This document shows positions 14,692 to 23,334 of a DNA stretch of 64,000 nt, in pieces. Numbering within the stretch: the first letter of the stretch is position 1; every line of letters starts with the position of its first letter. Source of the DNA: Pseudomonas benzenivorans (GTDB lineage Bacteria > Pseudomonadota > Gammaproteobacteria > Pseudomonadales > Pseudomonadaceae); assembly GCF_900100495.1 (NCBI RefSeq), contig NZ_FNCT01000015.1, positions 1 through 64,000 of the forward strand, written 5' to 3'. The translations under genes and the position numbers were made by a program. The notes under the pieces are model-generated. The model did not search any database and was not told the origin of the DNA. It saw only the letters and a program-made list of their open reading frames with translations.

Positions 14692-17100
14692 ATGGCTAGT
14701 CCAACGCCCTGCTTCCACTGCGGCTTGCCCGTTCCCGCCGGTAGCCGCTTTCACGCCCAGGTGCTCGGCGCGACGCGCGAGCTGTGCTGCCCTGGCTGCC
14801 AGGCAGTGGCCGAGGCCATCGTCGCCGGCGGCCTGGAGCACTACTACACGCACCGCAGCGAAACCGCCGCCAACCCGCAGAACCTGCCGCAGGCCCTGCC
14901 CGACGAACTGGCGCTGTACGACCGCGCCGAGGTGCAGGCCCCCTTCGTCCAGCACCAGGGCGAATTGAGCGAAACCTGCCTGTTGATCGAGGGCATCAGT
15001 TGCGCGGCCTGCGGCTGGCTGATCGAGAAGCACCTGCGCAACCTGCCCGGCATCGCCGAGGCCCATCTCAACCTGTCCACCCAGCGCCTGCAGGTGCGCT
15101 GGACCGACAGCCAGCTGCCGCTCAGCCAGTTGCTCAAGGAGCTGCGCAAGATCGGTTACGCCGGCCATCCCTGGCAGGCCGACAGCGCCGCCGCGCAGCT
15201 GGCCCGGGAGAACCGCCGGGCCATGCGCGAACTGGGCGTAGCCGGCATGCTGTGGATGCAGGTGATGATGGCGACAATGGCCACCTGGCCGGAATTCAAT
15301 GTCGACCTCAGCCCCGAGCTGGACAGGATCCTCCGCTGGGTCAGCCTGTTCCTCACCACGCCGATCGTCTTCTACTGCTGCGGCCAGTTCTTCCGCGGCG
15401 CCTTGCGTGACCTGCGCACCCGCCACCTGAGCATGGATGTCTCTGTGTCGCTGGCGATCGGCGGCGCCTATGTCGCCGGCATCTGGTCGACCGTCACCGG
15501 CCAGGGCGAGCTGTATTTCGATGCGGTGGGCATGTTCGCCCTGTTCCTCCTGAGCGGCCGCTACCTGGAGCGCCGCGCCCGCGAGCGCACGGCGGCGGCC
15601 ACCGCGCAACTGGTCAACCTGTTGCCGGCCTCCTGCCTGCGCCTGGACGCCGACGGTCAGCCCCGGCGCATCCTGCTCAGCGAACTGCAGACCGGCGAGC
15701 GGGTACTGGTGCCGCCCGGCGCCCTGCTGCCGGCCGACGGGCGCATCCTCGGCGGCCAGTCGAGCATCGACGAATCCCTGCTCACCGGCGAGTACCTGCC
15801 GCAACCGCGCCGCGTCGGCGACAGCGTCACCGCCGGCACCCTCAACGTCGAAGGCCCGCTGACCGTCGAGGTCGAGGCGCTCGGCGACGCCACCCGGCTG
15901 TCGGCCATCGTCCGCCTGCTCGAACGGGCGCAGAGCGACAAGCCGCGCCTGGCGGAAATCGCCGACCGGGTGGCGCAGTGGTTCCTGCTGATCGTCCTGC
16001 TGGTGGCTGCGCTGGTCGGCCTGGCCTGGTGGCAGATCGACGCCTCGCGCGCCTTCTGGATCGTCCTGGCCCTGCTGGTCGCCACCTGCCCCTGCGCCCT
16101 GGCGCTGGCGACGCCGACCGCGCTGACCGCCGCCACCGGCAGCCTGCACAAGCTCGGCCTGCTGCTGACCCGCGGCCATGTGCTGGAGGGCCTGAACCAG
16201 ATCGACACGGTGATCTTCGACAAGACCGGCACCCTCACCGAAGGCCGCCTGGCCCTCAGCGCGATCCACCCCCTCGGTGAGCTGGACGGCGACGCCTGCC
16301 TGGCCCTGGCCGCCGCCCTGGAGAATCGCTCCGAGCACCCCATCGCCCGCGCCTTCGGCCGCGCCGCGCAGGCCGCCGAGCAGGTCGACAGCGTGCCCGG
16401 CCAGGGCTTGCAGGGCTCGGTCGGCGGGCGCCAGTTGCGCATCGGTCAGCCCGCCTTCGTCAGCCAACTGAGTGGCCAGAGTGCCCCGCCGATCCCCGGC
16501 GCGCAGGGCCAGTGGCTGCTGCTCGGCGATGGCCAGGGCCCGCTGGCCTGGTTCGTCCTCGATGACCGTCTGCGCGACGATGCCCCCGCGCTGCTGGCCG
16601 CCTGCCGCGCGCGCGGCTGGCAGGTGCTGCTGCTGTCCGGCGACAGCTCGCCGATGGTCGCCGAAGTGGCGCGGCAGCTGGGCATCGAACAGGCCCGCGG
16701 CGGGCTGACCCCGGATGCCAAGCTGGCGGAGCTGAAGAAGCTGCACGCGCAGGGTCATCGGGTATTGATGCTCGGCGACGGCGTGAACGACGTGCCGGTG
16801 CTGGCCGGCGCCGATATCAGCGTGGCCATGGGCAGCGCCACCGACCTGGCCAAGACCAGCGCCGACGCGGTGCTGCTGTCCAACCGGCTGAGCAGCCTGG
16901 TGCAGGCCTTCGGCCTGGCGCGCCGGACGCGGCGGATCATCGTCGAGAACCTGGTCTGGGCCAGCCTGTACAATGGCCTGGTACTGCCGTTCGCCGCCCT
17001 GGGCTGGATCACCCCGATCTGGGCCGCGCTCGGCATGTCGCTCAGCTCCTTGCTGGTGGTGCTCAATGCATTACGCCTGACCCGCAGCCCCAAACCGTAG
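14692..17100 (+). CDS. ccoI: Copper-translocating P-type ATPase CcoI (FixI)
   Basis: 802 residues, P1B-type. There is an N-terminal zinc-finger-like CFHCGLPVP...CCPGC, an HMA domain with SCAACGW (near residue 105), the membrane copper motif CPC in ATCPCALALATPTA (near residue 466), the phosphorylation motif DKTGTLT (near residue 511), HP in SEHPIAR, and GDGVNDVP. It exports copper toward the periplasm for CuB insertion into cbb3, unlike detoxifying CopA. The TAG stop at 17098 is the first part of a palindromic repeat (17098-17168). Confidence 0.95.
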   Translation: MASPTPCFHCGLPVPAGSRFHAQVLGATRELCCPGCQAVAEAIVAGGLEHYYTHRSETAANPQNLPQALPDELALYDRAEVQAPFVQHQGELSETCLLIEGISCAACGWLIEKHLRNLPGIAEAHLNLSTQRLQVRWTDSQLPLSQLLKELRKIGYAGHPWQADSAAAQLARENRRAMRELGVAGMLWMQVMMATMATWPEFNVDLSPELDRILRWVSLFLTTPIVFYCCGQFFRGALRDLRTRHLSMDVSVSLAIGGAYVAGIWSTVTGQGELYFDAVGMFALFLLSGRYLERRARERTAAATAQLVNLLPASCLRLDADGQPRRILLSELQTGERVLVPPGALLPADGRILGGQSSIDESLLTGEYLPQPRRVGDSVTAGTLNVEGPLTVEVEALGDATRLSAIVRLLERAQSDKPRLAEIADRVAQWFLLIVLLVAALVGLAWWQIDASRAFWIVLALLVATCPCALALATPTALTAATGSLHKLGLLLTRGHVLEGLNQIDTVIFDKTGTLTEGRLALSAIHPLGELDGDACLALAAALENRSEHPIARAFGRAAQAAEQVDSVPGQGLQGSVGGRQLRIGQPAFVSQLSGQSAPPIPGAQGQWLLLGDGQGPLAWFVLDDRLRDDAPALLAACRARGWQVLLLSGDSSPMVAEVARQLGIEQARGGLTPDAKLAELKKLHAQGHRVLMLGDGVNDVPVLAGADISVAMGSATDLAKTSADAVLLSNRLSSLVQAFGLARRTRRIIVENLVWASLYNGLVLPFAALGWITPIWAALGMSLSSLLVVLNALRLTRSPKP

Positions 17101-17168
17101 GTTGGCGCTGAGGGACGAAGCCCGACAGAATCAGCATGTTGGGCTTCGCGGAGCGCTGCCCAACCTAC
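17098..17168. repeat. Palindromic repeat (GTAGGTTGG type) overlapping the ccoI stop
   Basis: Outer arms GTAGGTTGG and CCAACCTAC, and inner arms GAAGCCC / GGGCTTC. The left arm supplies the TAG stop of ccoI. A typical dispersed Pseudomonas intergenic palindrome. Confidence 0.75.
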
Positions 17169-17196
17169 CCCGCTTATCGCTGGCCCCGGAGACTCC

Positions 17197-17415
17197 ATGT
17201 CCGCGCTGTATATCCTGATTCCCGTCGCCCTGCTGCTGGTCGGGTTCGCCATCTGGCTGTTCTTCTGGGCGGTCGACAGCGGTCAGTACGACGACCTTGA
17301 AGGCCCTGCGCACAGCATCCTGTTCGACGACGAGGACCCCATGCACAAGGCCGGGGTCGAGCAGGCGCAGAAGCCCGATGAACGGCCGGACAACCAGGAG
17401 CCGCCCCGTGCTTGA
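17197..17415 (+). CDS. ccoS: cbb3 oxidase maturation protein CcoS
   Basis: 72 residues, with one N-terminal transmembrane helix (about residues 4-26) and then the family signature FFWAVDSGQYDDLEGPA. CcoS is required for cofactor (heme b and CuB) insertion into CcoN in Rhodobacter and related bacteria. The next gene starts inside its last codons, so the two are coupled. Confidence 0.93.
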   Translation: MSALYILIPVALLLVGFAIWLFFWAVDSGQYDDLEGPAHSILFDDEDPMHKAGVEQAQKPDERPDNQEPPRA

Positions 17416-18088
17416 GGTGGCCCCCCTGCTGTCCGCGCTGATCCTCGGCCTATTGGGTGGCGGCCACTGCCTGGGCATGTGCGGCGGCCTGATGGGCGCG
17501 CTGACCCTGGCCATCGCCCCGGAGCGCCGGGGCCAACGTTTCCAGCTGCTGCTGGCGTATAACCTCGGGCGGATTCTCAGCTACGCAACCGCCGGCCTGC
17601 TGCTCGGCCTGGCCGGCTGGGCCCTGGCCAACAGCCCGACGGCCATGCTGTTGCGGGTGGTCGCCGCGCTGCTGCTGATCGCCATGGGCCTGTACCTGGC
17701 CGGCTGGTGGAGCGGCCTGACCCGCATCGAGGCGCTCGGGCGGGGCTTGTGGCGCTACATCCAACCGCTCACCCGGCGTTTCATGCCGGTCACCAGCCTG
17801 CCACGCGCCCTGCTCCTCGGCGGCCTGTGGGGCTGGCTACCCTGTGGCCTGGTCTACAGCACCCTGCTGTGGGCGGCGAGCCAGGGCGATGCGCTGGACA
17901 GTGCCGCGCTGATGCTGGCGTTCGGCCTCGGCACCCTGCCCGTGCTGCTGGCCACCGGCATGGCCGCCGAACGCCTGACCGCCCTGCTGCGCAAACGCGG
18001 TGTGCGCATGGCCGGCGGCCTGCTGGTGATCCTCTTCGGCCTGTGGACGCTGCCCGGCCCGCACCAGCACTGGCTGATGGGGCACTGA
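17408..18088 (+). CDS. Sulfite exporter TauE/SafE (DsbD_2) family membrane protein
   Basis: 226 residues, about six transmembrane helices. The first helix carries GGHCLGMCGG, whose two cysteines are a hallmark of the DsbD_2/SafE-like proteins linked to cytochrome biogenesis and copper handling. The start is taken as GTG at 17408, overlapping the ccoS stop; a longer frame from 17297 would overlap most of ccoS. Its constant position behind ccoS in pseudomonads suggests a role in cbb3 maturation; the transported species is unknown. Confidence 0.85.
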   Translation: MLEVAPLLSALILGLLGGGHCLGMCGGLMGALTLAIAPERRGQRFQLLLAYNLGRILSYATAGLLLGLAGWALANSPTAMLLRVVAALLLIAMGLYLAGWWSGLTRIEALGRGLWRYIQPLTRRFMPVTSLPRALLLGGLWGWLPCGLVYSTLLWAASQGDALDSAALMLAFGLGTLPVLLATGMAAERLTALLRKRGVRMAGGLLVILFGLWTLPGPHQHWLMGH

Positions 18089-18109
18089 AGCGGCGGGCTC
18101 CGGCGGCCT

Positions 18110-18123
18110 TTGACTCAGGTCAA
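18110..18123 (+). promoter_or_regulatory. ANR box of hemN
   Basis: TTGACTCAGGTCAA is a perfect dyad of the ANR/FNR type. Its centre lies 41-42 bases before a putative start near 18158, and TAGACT at 18146-18151 serves as the -10. This is classic class II activator geometry. Confidence 0.85.
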
Positions 18124-18182
18124 AACCAGCCGGCGCGCATCTCCCTAGACTCGCAGATACTGCTTGCCTGGGACTTATCCGC

Positions 18183-19565
18183 ATGTTCGACGCCATCCAT
18201 TGGGATACTGACCTGATCCGCCGCTACGATCAGGTCGGGCCGCGTTATACCTCCTACCCCACTGCCGCACAGTTTCACGGCGGCATCGGTCCATTCGACC
18301 TGCTGCATGCCCTGCGCGACAGCCGCAAGGAGCTGCGCCCGCTGTCGCTGTATGTGCATGTGCCCTTCTGCGCGCACGTCTGCTACTACTGCGCCTGTAA
18401 CAAGGTGATCACCAAGGATCGCGGCCGCGCGCAGCCCTATCTGCGCGAGCTGGAGCGGGAGATCGAGATCGTCGGCCGCCACCTCGACCGACGCCAGACG
18501 GTCGAACAACTGCACTTCGGCGGCGGCACGCCGACCTTCCTCAGCCATGACGAACTGCGTCATCTGATGAGCCAGCTGCGCGAGCACTTCAATCTGCTTA
18601 ATGACGACTCCGGCGACTACAGCATCGAGATCGACCCACGCGAGGCCGACTGGTCGACCATGGGCCTGCTCCGTGAACTGGGCTTCAACCGTGTCAGCCT
18701 CGGCGTCCAGGATCTCGACCCGGCCGTGCAGCGGGCGGTCAACCGCCTGCAGAGCCTGGAAGAAACCCGCGCCATCGTCGAAGCCGCGCATACCCTGCAG
18801 TTCCGCTCGGTGAACATCGACCTGATCTACGGCCTGCCCAAGCAGACTCCGGAGAGCTTCGCCGCGACCCTGGCCGAAATCATCGCCTTGCAGCCCGACC
18901 GCGTGTCGCTGTTCAACTACGCCCACCTGCCCGAGCGCTTCACTCCGCAACGGCGCATCGACAGCAGCGAACTGCCCAGCCCGGCCGACAAGCTGGCGAT
19001 CCTGCAGGGCAGCATCGAGCAACTGGGCGCTGCCGGTTACCGCTATATCGGCATGGATCACTTCGCCCTGCCCGACGACGAGCTGGCCAGCGCCCAGGAA
19101 GACGGCAGCCTGCAGCGCAATTTCCAGGGCTACACCACCCACGGCCATTGCGACCTGATCGGCCTCGGCGTATCGGCCATCAGCCAGATCGGCGACCTCT
19201 ACTGCCAGAACAGCAGCGACCTGGGCGATTATCAGCAGAGTCTGGGCAACGGCCAGCTGGCCACCCTGCGCGGGTTGCACTGCGATGCCGACGACAAGCT
19301 GCGGCGCGATGTGATCCAGCAGCTGATGTGCAGCTTCCGCCTGCGCTTCGCCGATATCGAACAGGCACACGGCATCGGCTTCCAGCAGTACTTCTCGGCA
19401 ATCTGGCCGCACCTGCAGGAGATGGCCCGGGACGGGCTGATCGCCCTGGATGACCAGGGCATCGTGGTACGCCCGGCCGGCCGCCTGCTGGTGCGTGCGC
19501 TGTGCATGCTGTTCGACCGCTACCTGGACGAACACAGCCAGCAGCGCTTCTCGCGGGTGATCTAG
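18183..19565 (+). CDS. hemN: Oxygen-independent coproporphyrinogen III oxidase
   Basis: 460-residue radical-SAM enzyme that decarboxylates coproporphyrinogen III to protoporphyrinogen IX without O2. The 4Fe-4S motif is C-x3-C-x2-C-x-C in PFCAHVCYYCACN near residues 60-70. GGGTPTF and the HemN C-terminal domain follow, at full family length. An ANR box upstream (18110) indicates induction when oxygen falls, matching the need for heme b and c in cbb3 oxidase. It precedes anr in the same direction. Confidence 0.96.
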   Translation: MFDAIHWDTDLIRRYDQVGPRYTSYPTAAQFHGGIGPFDLLHALRDSRKELRPLSLYVHVPFCAHVCYYCACNKVITKDRGRAQPYLRELEREIEIVGRHLDRRQTVEQLHFGGGTPTFLSHDELRHLMSQLREHFNLLNDDSGDYSIEIDPREADWSTMGLLRELGFNRVSLGVQDLDPAVQRAVNRLQSLEETRAIVEAAHTLQFRSVNIDLIYGLPKQTPESFAATLAEIIALQPDRVSLFNYAHLPERFTPQRRIDSSELPSPADKLAILQGSIEQLGAAGYRYIGMDHFALPDDELASAQEDGSLQRNFQGYTTHGHCDLIGLGVSAISQIGDLYCQNSSDLGDYQQSLGNGQLATLRGLHCDADDKLRRDVIQQLMCSFRLRFADIEQAHGIGFQQYFSAIWPHLQEMARDGLIALDDQGIVVRPAGRLLVRALCMLFDRYLDEHSQQRFSRVI

Positions 19566-19859
19566 TCGCCGCGCGCCACGAGCATTGCCCCAGCAGCGCC
19601 GCCTGCCCTGCATTCGCCAGCAGGAACGGCTGGCGCGCCCGCGGTATTTTGTCGCTGCGTCGCCAGGCCTGCACCTCCGGTAACATCAGCAGATTCCAGC
19701 CGCTTGGCTATGCTCCGAGGAATCCGCCACCCGGACAGCGGTCAAGCGGCGCTTCACTCTCGCAGCAGATCGTCAGCCGGGGCCGTCGCCGACTGGCTGG
19801 GAGCGTAACCCTGCTGTACCCTTACGGCTATTGTGTGTTCTACCTGGGAATCAACGCCG

Positions 19860-20594
19860 ATGTCCGAAAGCATCAAGCTGCATACGACGCACCAAGCCCA
19901 TTGCAAGGATTGCAGCCTGGCCAGTCTGTGCCTGCCGCTTTCGCTCAACCTCGAGGACATGGACGCGCTGGACCAGATCGTCAAGCGTGGCCGTCCGCTG
20001 AAGAAAGGCGAGTTCCTGTTCCGCCAGGGCGATGTGTTCGACTCGGTATTCGCCGTGCGCTCCGGCGCCCTGAAAACCTTCAGCCTGAGTGATGCCGGCG
20101 AGGAGCAGATCACTGGCTTCCACCTACCCAGCGAGCTGGTCGGCTTGTCCGGGATGGACACCGAAACCTACCCGGTTTCCGCCCAGTCCCTGGAAACCAC
20201 CTCGGTCTGCGAAATCCCCTTCGACCGGTTCGACGAACTGTCGATACAACTGCCGCAGCTGCGCCGCCAGTTGATGCGCGTGATGAGCCGGGAAATCCGT
20301 GACGACCAGCAGATGATGATGCTGCTGTCGAAGAAGACCGCCGATGAGCGCATCGCCACCTTCCTGGTCAACCTCTCGGCGCGCTTCCGTGCCCGCGGCT
20401 TCTCGCCCAACCAGTTCCGCCTGGCCATGTCGCGCAACGAAATCGGTAACTATCTGGGACTGGCGGTGGAGACTGTCTCGCGCGTCTTCACCCGCTTCCA
20501 GCAGAACCAGTTGCTCGAAGCCGAAGGCAAGTCGGTGCATATTCTCGACCCCATCGAGCTGTGCGCCCTGGCCGGCGGCAACCTCGACGGCTGA
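19860..20594 (+). CDS. anr: Anaerobic transcription regulator ANR (FNR family)
   Basis: 244 residues. The N-terminal cysteines in HCKDCSLASLC plus a later Cys (SVCEIPFD) would bind the oxygen-labile 4Fe-4S cluster. A cAMP-type effector domain follows, then a dimer helix and a Crp-type helix-turn-helix (RNEIGNYLGLAVETVSRVFTRFQ near residues 195-217). The ATG at 19860 (MSESIKLH) gives the usual FNR length. It is the likely activator at the boxes at 5672 and 18110. I see no clear ANR box before anr itself. Confidence 0.96.
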   Translation: MSESIKLHTTHQAHCKDCSLASLCLPLSLNLEDMDALDQIVKRGRPLKKGEFLFRQGDVFDSVFAVRSGALKTFSLSDAGEEQITGFHLPSELVGLSGMDTETYPVSAQSLETTSVCEIPFDRFDELSIQLPQLRRQLMRVMSREIRDDQQMMMLLSKKTADERIATFLVNLSARFRARGFSPNQFRLAMSRNEIGNYLGLAVETVSRVFTRFQQNQLLEAEGKSVHILDPIELCALAGGNLDG

Positions 20595-20659
20595 CCGGCC
20601 GCACGCGCCCAGGTAGCGACAAAGCGGCAACTTCGCCTGGTAGCCGGAGGACTTGCGCG

Positions 20660-21208
20660 ATGATCTTTGACGAATTCAGCATCAAGACCCTGATCCGCCC
20701 GGTCGCCGACTTCCCCAAGCCCGGGGTGATCTTTCGCGACATCACCCCGTTGCTGCAGTCGCCGCGCGCCCTGCGCATGGTTGCCGACAGCTTCATTCAG
20801 CGCTATGTCGAGGCCGAGTTCAGCCATATCGGCGCCGTGGATGCACGCGGGTTCCTGATCGGTTCGATCATCGCCTATGAACTGAACAAACCGCTGATCC
20901 TGTTTCGCAAGCCGGGCAAACTGCCGGGCGATGTGCTCAGCGAGAGCTATCAGAGCGAGTACGGCGAGGCCTTCCTCGAAGTGCAGGCCGACAGCCTCTG
21001 CGAAGGCGACAGCATACTGATATTCGACGACCTGATCGCCACCGGCGGCACCCTGCTGGCCGCCGCGCGACTGGTGCGGCGAATGCGCGCCAGCATCCAT
21101 GAAGCGGCAGCGATCATCGATCTGGCCGAGCTCGGCGGCTCGCAGAAGCTGCAAGACATGGGCATCCCGACCTTCACCCTGACCGCCTTCGACCCGAACG
21201 AACGCTGA
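20660..21208 (+). CDS. apt: Adenine phosphoribosyltransferase
   Basis: 182 residues. It converts adenine and PRPP to AMP in purine salvage. The PRPP-binding motif ILIFDDLIATGGT is near residue 120, and the N-terminal FPKPGVIFRDITPLL is typical of Apt. The ATG at 20660 follows CCGGAGG at good spacing; the longer frame from 20561 overlaps anr and is rejected. It lies downstream of anr in the same orientation, as in P. aeruginosa. Confidence 0.96.
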   Translation: MIFDEFSIKTLIRPVADFPKPGVIFRDITPLLQSPRALRMVADSFIQRYVEAEFSHIGAVDARGFLIGSIIAYELNKPLILFRKPGKLPGDVLSESYQSEYGEAFLEVQADSLCEGDSILIFDDLIATGGTLLAAARLVRRMRASIHEAAAIIDLAELGGSQKLQDMGIPTFTLTAFDPNER

Positions 21209-21309
21209 ACCGCCACATCCCCTTCGAGAACGTTGGGCGTATCGGACATCCCCCCGTTGGCGCCGCTCAACCAGCCATAAGTTGGCGCAAAAACAACTGC
21301 CTTGGCCAT
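21205..21309 (-). pseudogene. Possible 5' remnant of a gene antisense to the apt 3' end
   Basis: An ATG at 21309 preceded by GGGAGGT at ideal spacing opens a frame beginning MAKAVVFAPTYGWLSGANGG. After roughly 35 codons it enters the antisense of apt and loses coding character. It could be the head of a gene truncated by rearrangement, or a chance frame. I recognise no family. Confidence 0.2.
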
Positions 21310-21438
21310 GAATGACCTCCCGCTCCCGGCGTCCAGCCCTAAAGATTATCGGCGTTCCCTGGCACGTCTTCGCATGCCAGCCCGCGCCCGACAACAAGAG
21401 TGGCCGCCTCGCCGCGGCCAGAGAATCCAGGAGTCGCC

Positions 21439-22269
21439 ATGACCGCAAACACCAGCCTTCCGCCTGCCAGCTTCCCCGTACGACGGATGGACTTCAGCTT
21501 CGCCCAGACCGATAAATACTGGTTTGCCGAGGATCCCTTCATGAGCCACTTCATGAACAACCTGTCCTCATTGTTCCCCTATGGCGAGAAGTTCTTCGTC
21601 GACAGCGTGCGCGCCGTGCGCGACCAGGTCACCGACCCGCAACTGAAGAAGGACATCAGCGCCTTCATCGGCCAGGAAGCCATGCATTCCAAGGAGCATG
21701 CGGCCTACAACGACTACGCGGCCGAGCACGGCATCGACCTGGAACGCCTGGAACTGCGCATCAAGGTGCTGCTCGAATGGATGACCAGATTCAGCACCCA
21801 GAAACAGCGTCTGGCCGCCACCTGCGCCCTGGAACACTTCACCGCGACCATGGCCGAACAGCTGCTGCAGCGCGAAGACCTGACCACCCAGATGAACGAC
21901 GCCAAGCTCTACCAACTGTGGATGTGGCACGCCATCGAAGAGAACGAACACAAGGCCGTGGCCTACGACGTCTATCAGGCCACCGGTGGTGGCTACTTCA
22001 CCCGCGTGCTGATGATGGCGATCACCACGCTGACCTTCTTCGGCGTGATCGGCTGGTTCCAGCTGCACCTGCTGCGCAAGGATGGCCAGCTGTTCAACTG
22101 GCGCAGCTGGAAGAAGGGGCTGGGCATGCTGCTCGGTCTGCGCAACGGTTTTCTCAGCAGGCTGCTGCTGCCCTATCTGGATTACTACCGACCGGGTTTC
22201 CACCCCAACGATCATGACACCCGGCACCTGGAACAGGACTGGCGCCAGCGCCTGGGCTTCAGCGACTGA
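21439..22269 (+). CDS. Predicted metal-dependent hydrolase (PF10118-like)
   Basis: 276 residues. Conserved Glu/His motifs typical of the family are seen in FIGQEAMHSKEH (near residue 75), CALEHFTA (near residue 132) and HAIEENEHKAVAYD (near residue 170), in a ferritin-like di-metal arrangement. A hydrophobic segment near residues 190-210 suggests membrane association. The ATG at 21439 follows AGGAG. The substrate is unknown. It stands alone between apt and a terminator. Confidence 0.8.
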   Translation: MTANTSLPPASFPVRRMDFSFAQTDKYWFAEDPFMSHFMNNLSSLFPYGEKFFVDSVRAVRDQVTDPQLKKDISAFIGQEAMHSKEHAAYNDYAAEHGIDLERLELRIKVLLEWMTRFSTQKQRLAATCALEHFTATMAEQLLQREDLTTQMNDAKLYQLWMWHAIEENEHKAVAYDVYQATGGGYFTRVLMMAITTLTFFGVIGWFQLHLLRKDGQLFNWRSWKKGLGMLLGLRNGFLSRLLLPYLDYYRPGFHPNDHDTRHLEQDWRQRLGFSD

Positions 22270-22274
22270 ACCTG

Positions 22275-22302
22275 AACAGGCCCGGCATTCGCCGGGCCTG
22301 TT
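22275..22302. terminator. Bidirectional rho-independent terminator
   Basis: Perfect 12-bp stem AACAGGCCCGGC / GCCGGGCCTGTT with an ATTC loop, followed by TATTTC. It sits between convergent genes ending at 22269 and 22318. Confidence 0.9.
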
Positions 22303-22317
22303 ATTTCCTGCTCCGCC

Positions 22318-23016
22318 CTACTCGAAAAACGCCTCGAAGAAGCGATCCAGCTCGCCCTCGTATTGATCCAGCGAGTACAGCGTATCGGCCGCCAGCAAGT
22401 CGAGGAGGATCATCCCGTTCGGCCCCGAATCCTCGACGGCGGCCGCACGCAGGCGCGCGGTCATGCCCAGGTTGACCAGGCGCAAGTTGCGGTAGACCTC
22501 GCGCAACTCGTCCAGCGTCCAGTCCGCCTTGAGTCCGCGCTGCTGGCGCAGGTACTGGCCGAGCAGGTAAGTGCCGAATACCCGATAGAGGGTTTCATCG
22601 GTGCCGCTGAAGGGCAGATGGAACCAGGCCATGGCCTTCAGCAAGCGGGTGTGCGGACAGCCTGAGGTGGCGCCCAGGGCACCGAGCAGCGAACCGAAGG
22701 CACGCTGCAACGAGGTACGCTGGCGAATATCCCGCCCTCGCCACACGACGCGCACCGCCACCTCCTCGAAGGACGGCATCTGCGCCAACACCTCGACCGG
22801 TTTCACCAGGGCCACGGCGAACGGGCAATACGGCGAATCCGCCTCGCGCAGCGGGCAATGCCCGCACTGCTGGAATCCCAGGCGCGTCCAGTACGGCAAT
22901 TCTTCGCTCGGCTCGGCCGTCCCGCCGCCCGGATCGACCCTGTGCTGCCAACTGCGGCCATCGGCGAACTCGAAGTGATACTGGATGAGCAATTCATCCG
23001 ATGTCTCGTGCACCAT
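22318..23016 (-). CDS. Conserved hypothetical protein with cysteine cluster
   Basis: 232 residues, soluble. A CGHCPLREADSPYC cluster (near residues 50-65) and a later Cys/His in GATSGCPHTRLLKAMAW hint at metal binding. The rest is mixed alpha/beta with an acidic C-terminus. I do not recognise the family. The ATG at 23016 follows a region with only a weak ribosome site. It is convergent with the 21439 gene and divergent from the nine-gene operon, with the palindromic element 23107-23269 between them. Confidence 0.75.
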   Translation of the reverse strand: MVHETSDELLIQYHFEFADGRSWQHRVDPGGGTAEPSEELPYWTRLGFQQCGHCPLREADSPYCPFAVALVKPVEVLAQMPSFEEVAVRVVWRGRDIRQRTSLQRAFGSLLGALGATSGCPHTRLLKAMAWFHLPFSGTDETLYRVFGTYLLGQYLRQQRGLKADWTLDELREVYRNLRLVNLGMTARLRAAAVEDSGPNGMILLDLLAADTLYSLDQYEGELDRFFEAFFE

Positions 23017-23106
23017 GGGCTAACCTGAGCGCAAGTGATGGTAAAACAAGTGTGGCGCCGATTTTCAGGACCGCCACAATTCAGACGCCATTATTTGGTC
23101 AATACT

Positions 23107-23269
23107 CTAGTGGCCTGACGGCTAGTTGGTTAACTCAAGTTCGGATGGCTGAGGTTCTGAGACCAGGCGCTGCGACGAGTCATAGCGAGCTATGGTGAGG
23201 AGCGGCAACGCAGTATCAGGACCTCAGACGCCGAAATTGACTAATTGAACTAGCCACACAGGCCACTAG
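23107..23269. mobile_element. MITE-like long palindromic element
   Basis: A 163-bp imperfect palindrome with perfect 11-bp ends CTAGTGGCCTG and CAGGCCACTAG. The arms pair over most of their length: ggctagtt with aactagcc, and cggatggctgaggttctgag with a variant on the other arm. It has no coding capacity. The outermost bases contain TA, consistent with an IS630/Tc1-type TA target; this is inference. It lies 65 bp before the start of the 23335 gene. Confidence 0.65.
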
Positions 23270-23334
23270 GGTACGAACAGTTCCTTCGATCACGCAAAAA
23301 GCACCTGCAGCCTGACAGTCAAGCGGAGCTCGCC

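Noticed and set aside
12664..16758. A 1364-codon open frame on the minus strand across ccoG, ccoH and ccoI
   Set aside because: It is the GC-rich antisense shadow of three well-recognised genes; its translation is Gln/Ala/Asp/Gly-rich with no domain.
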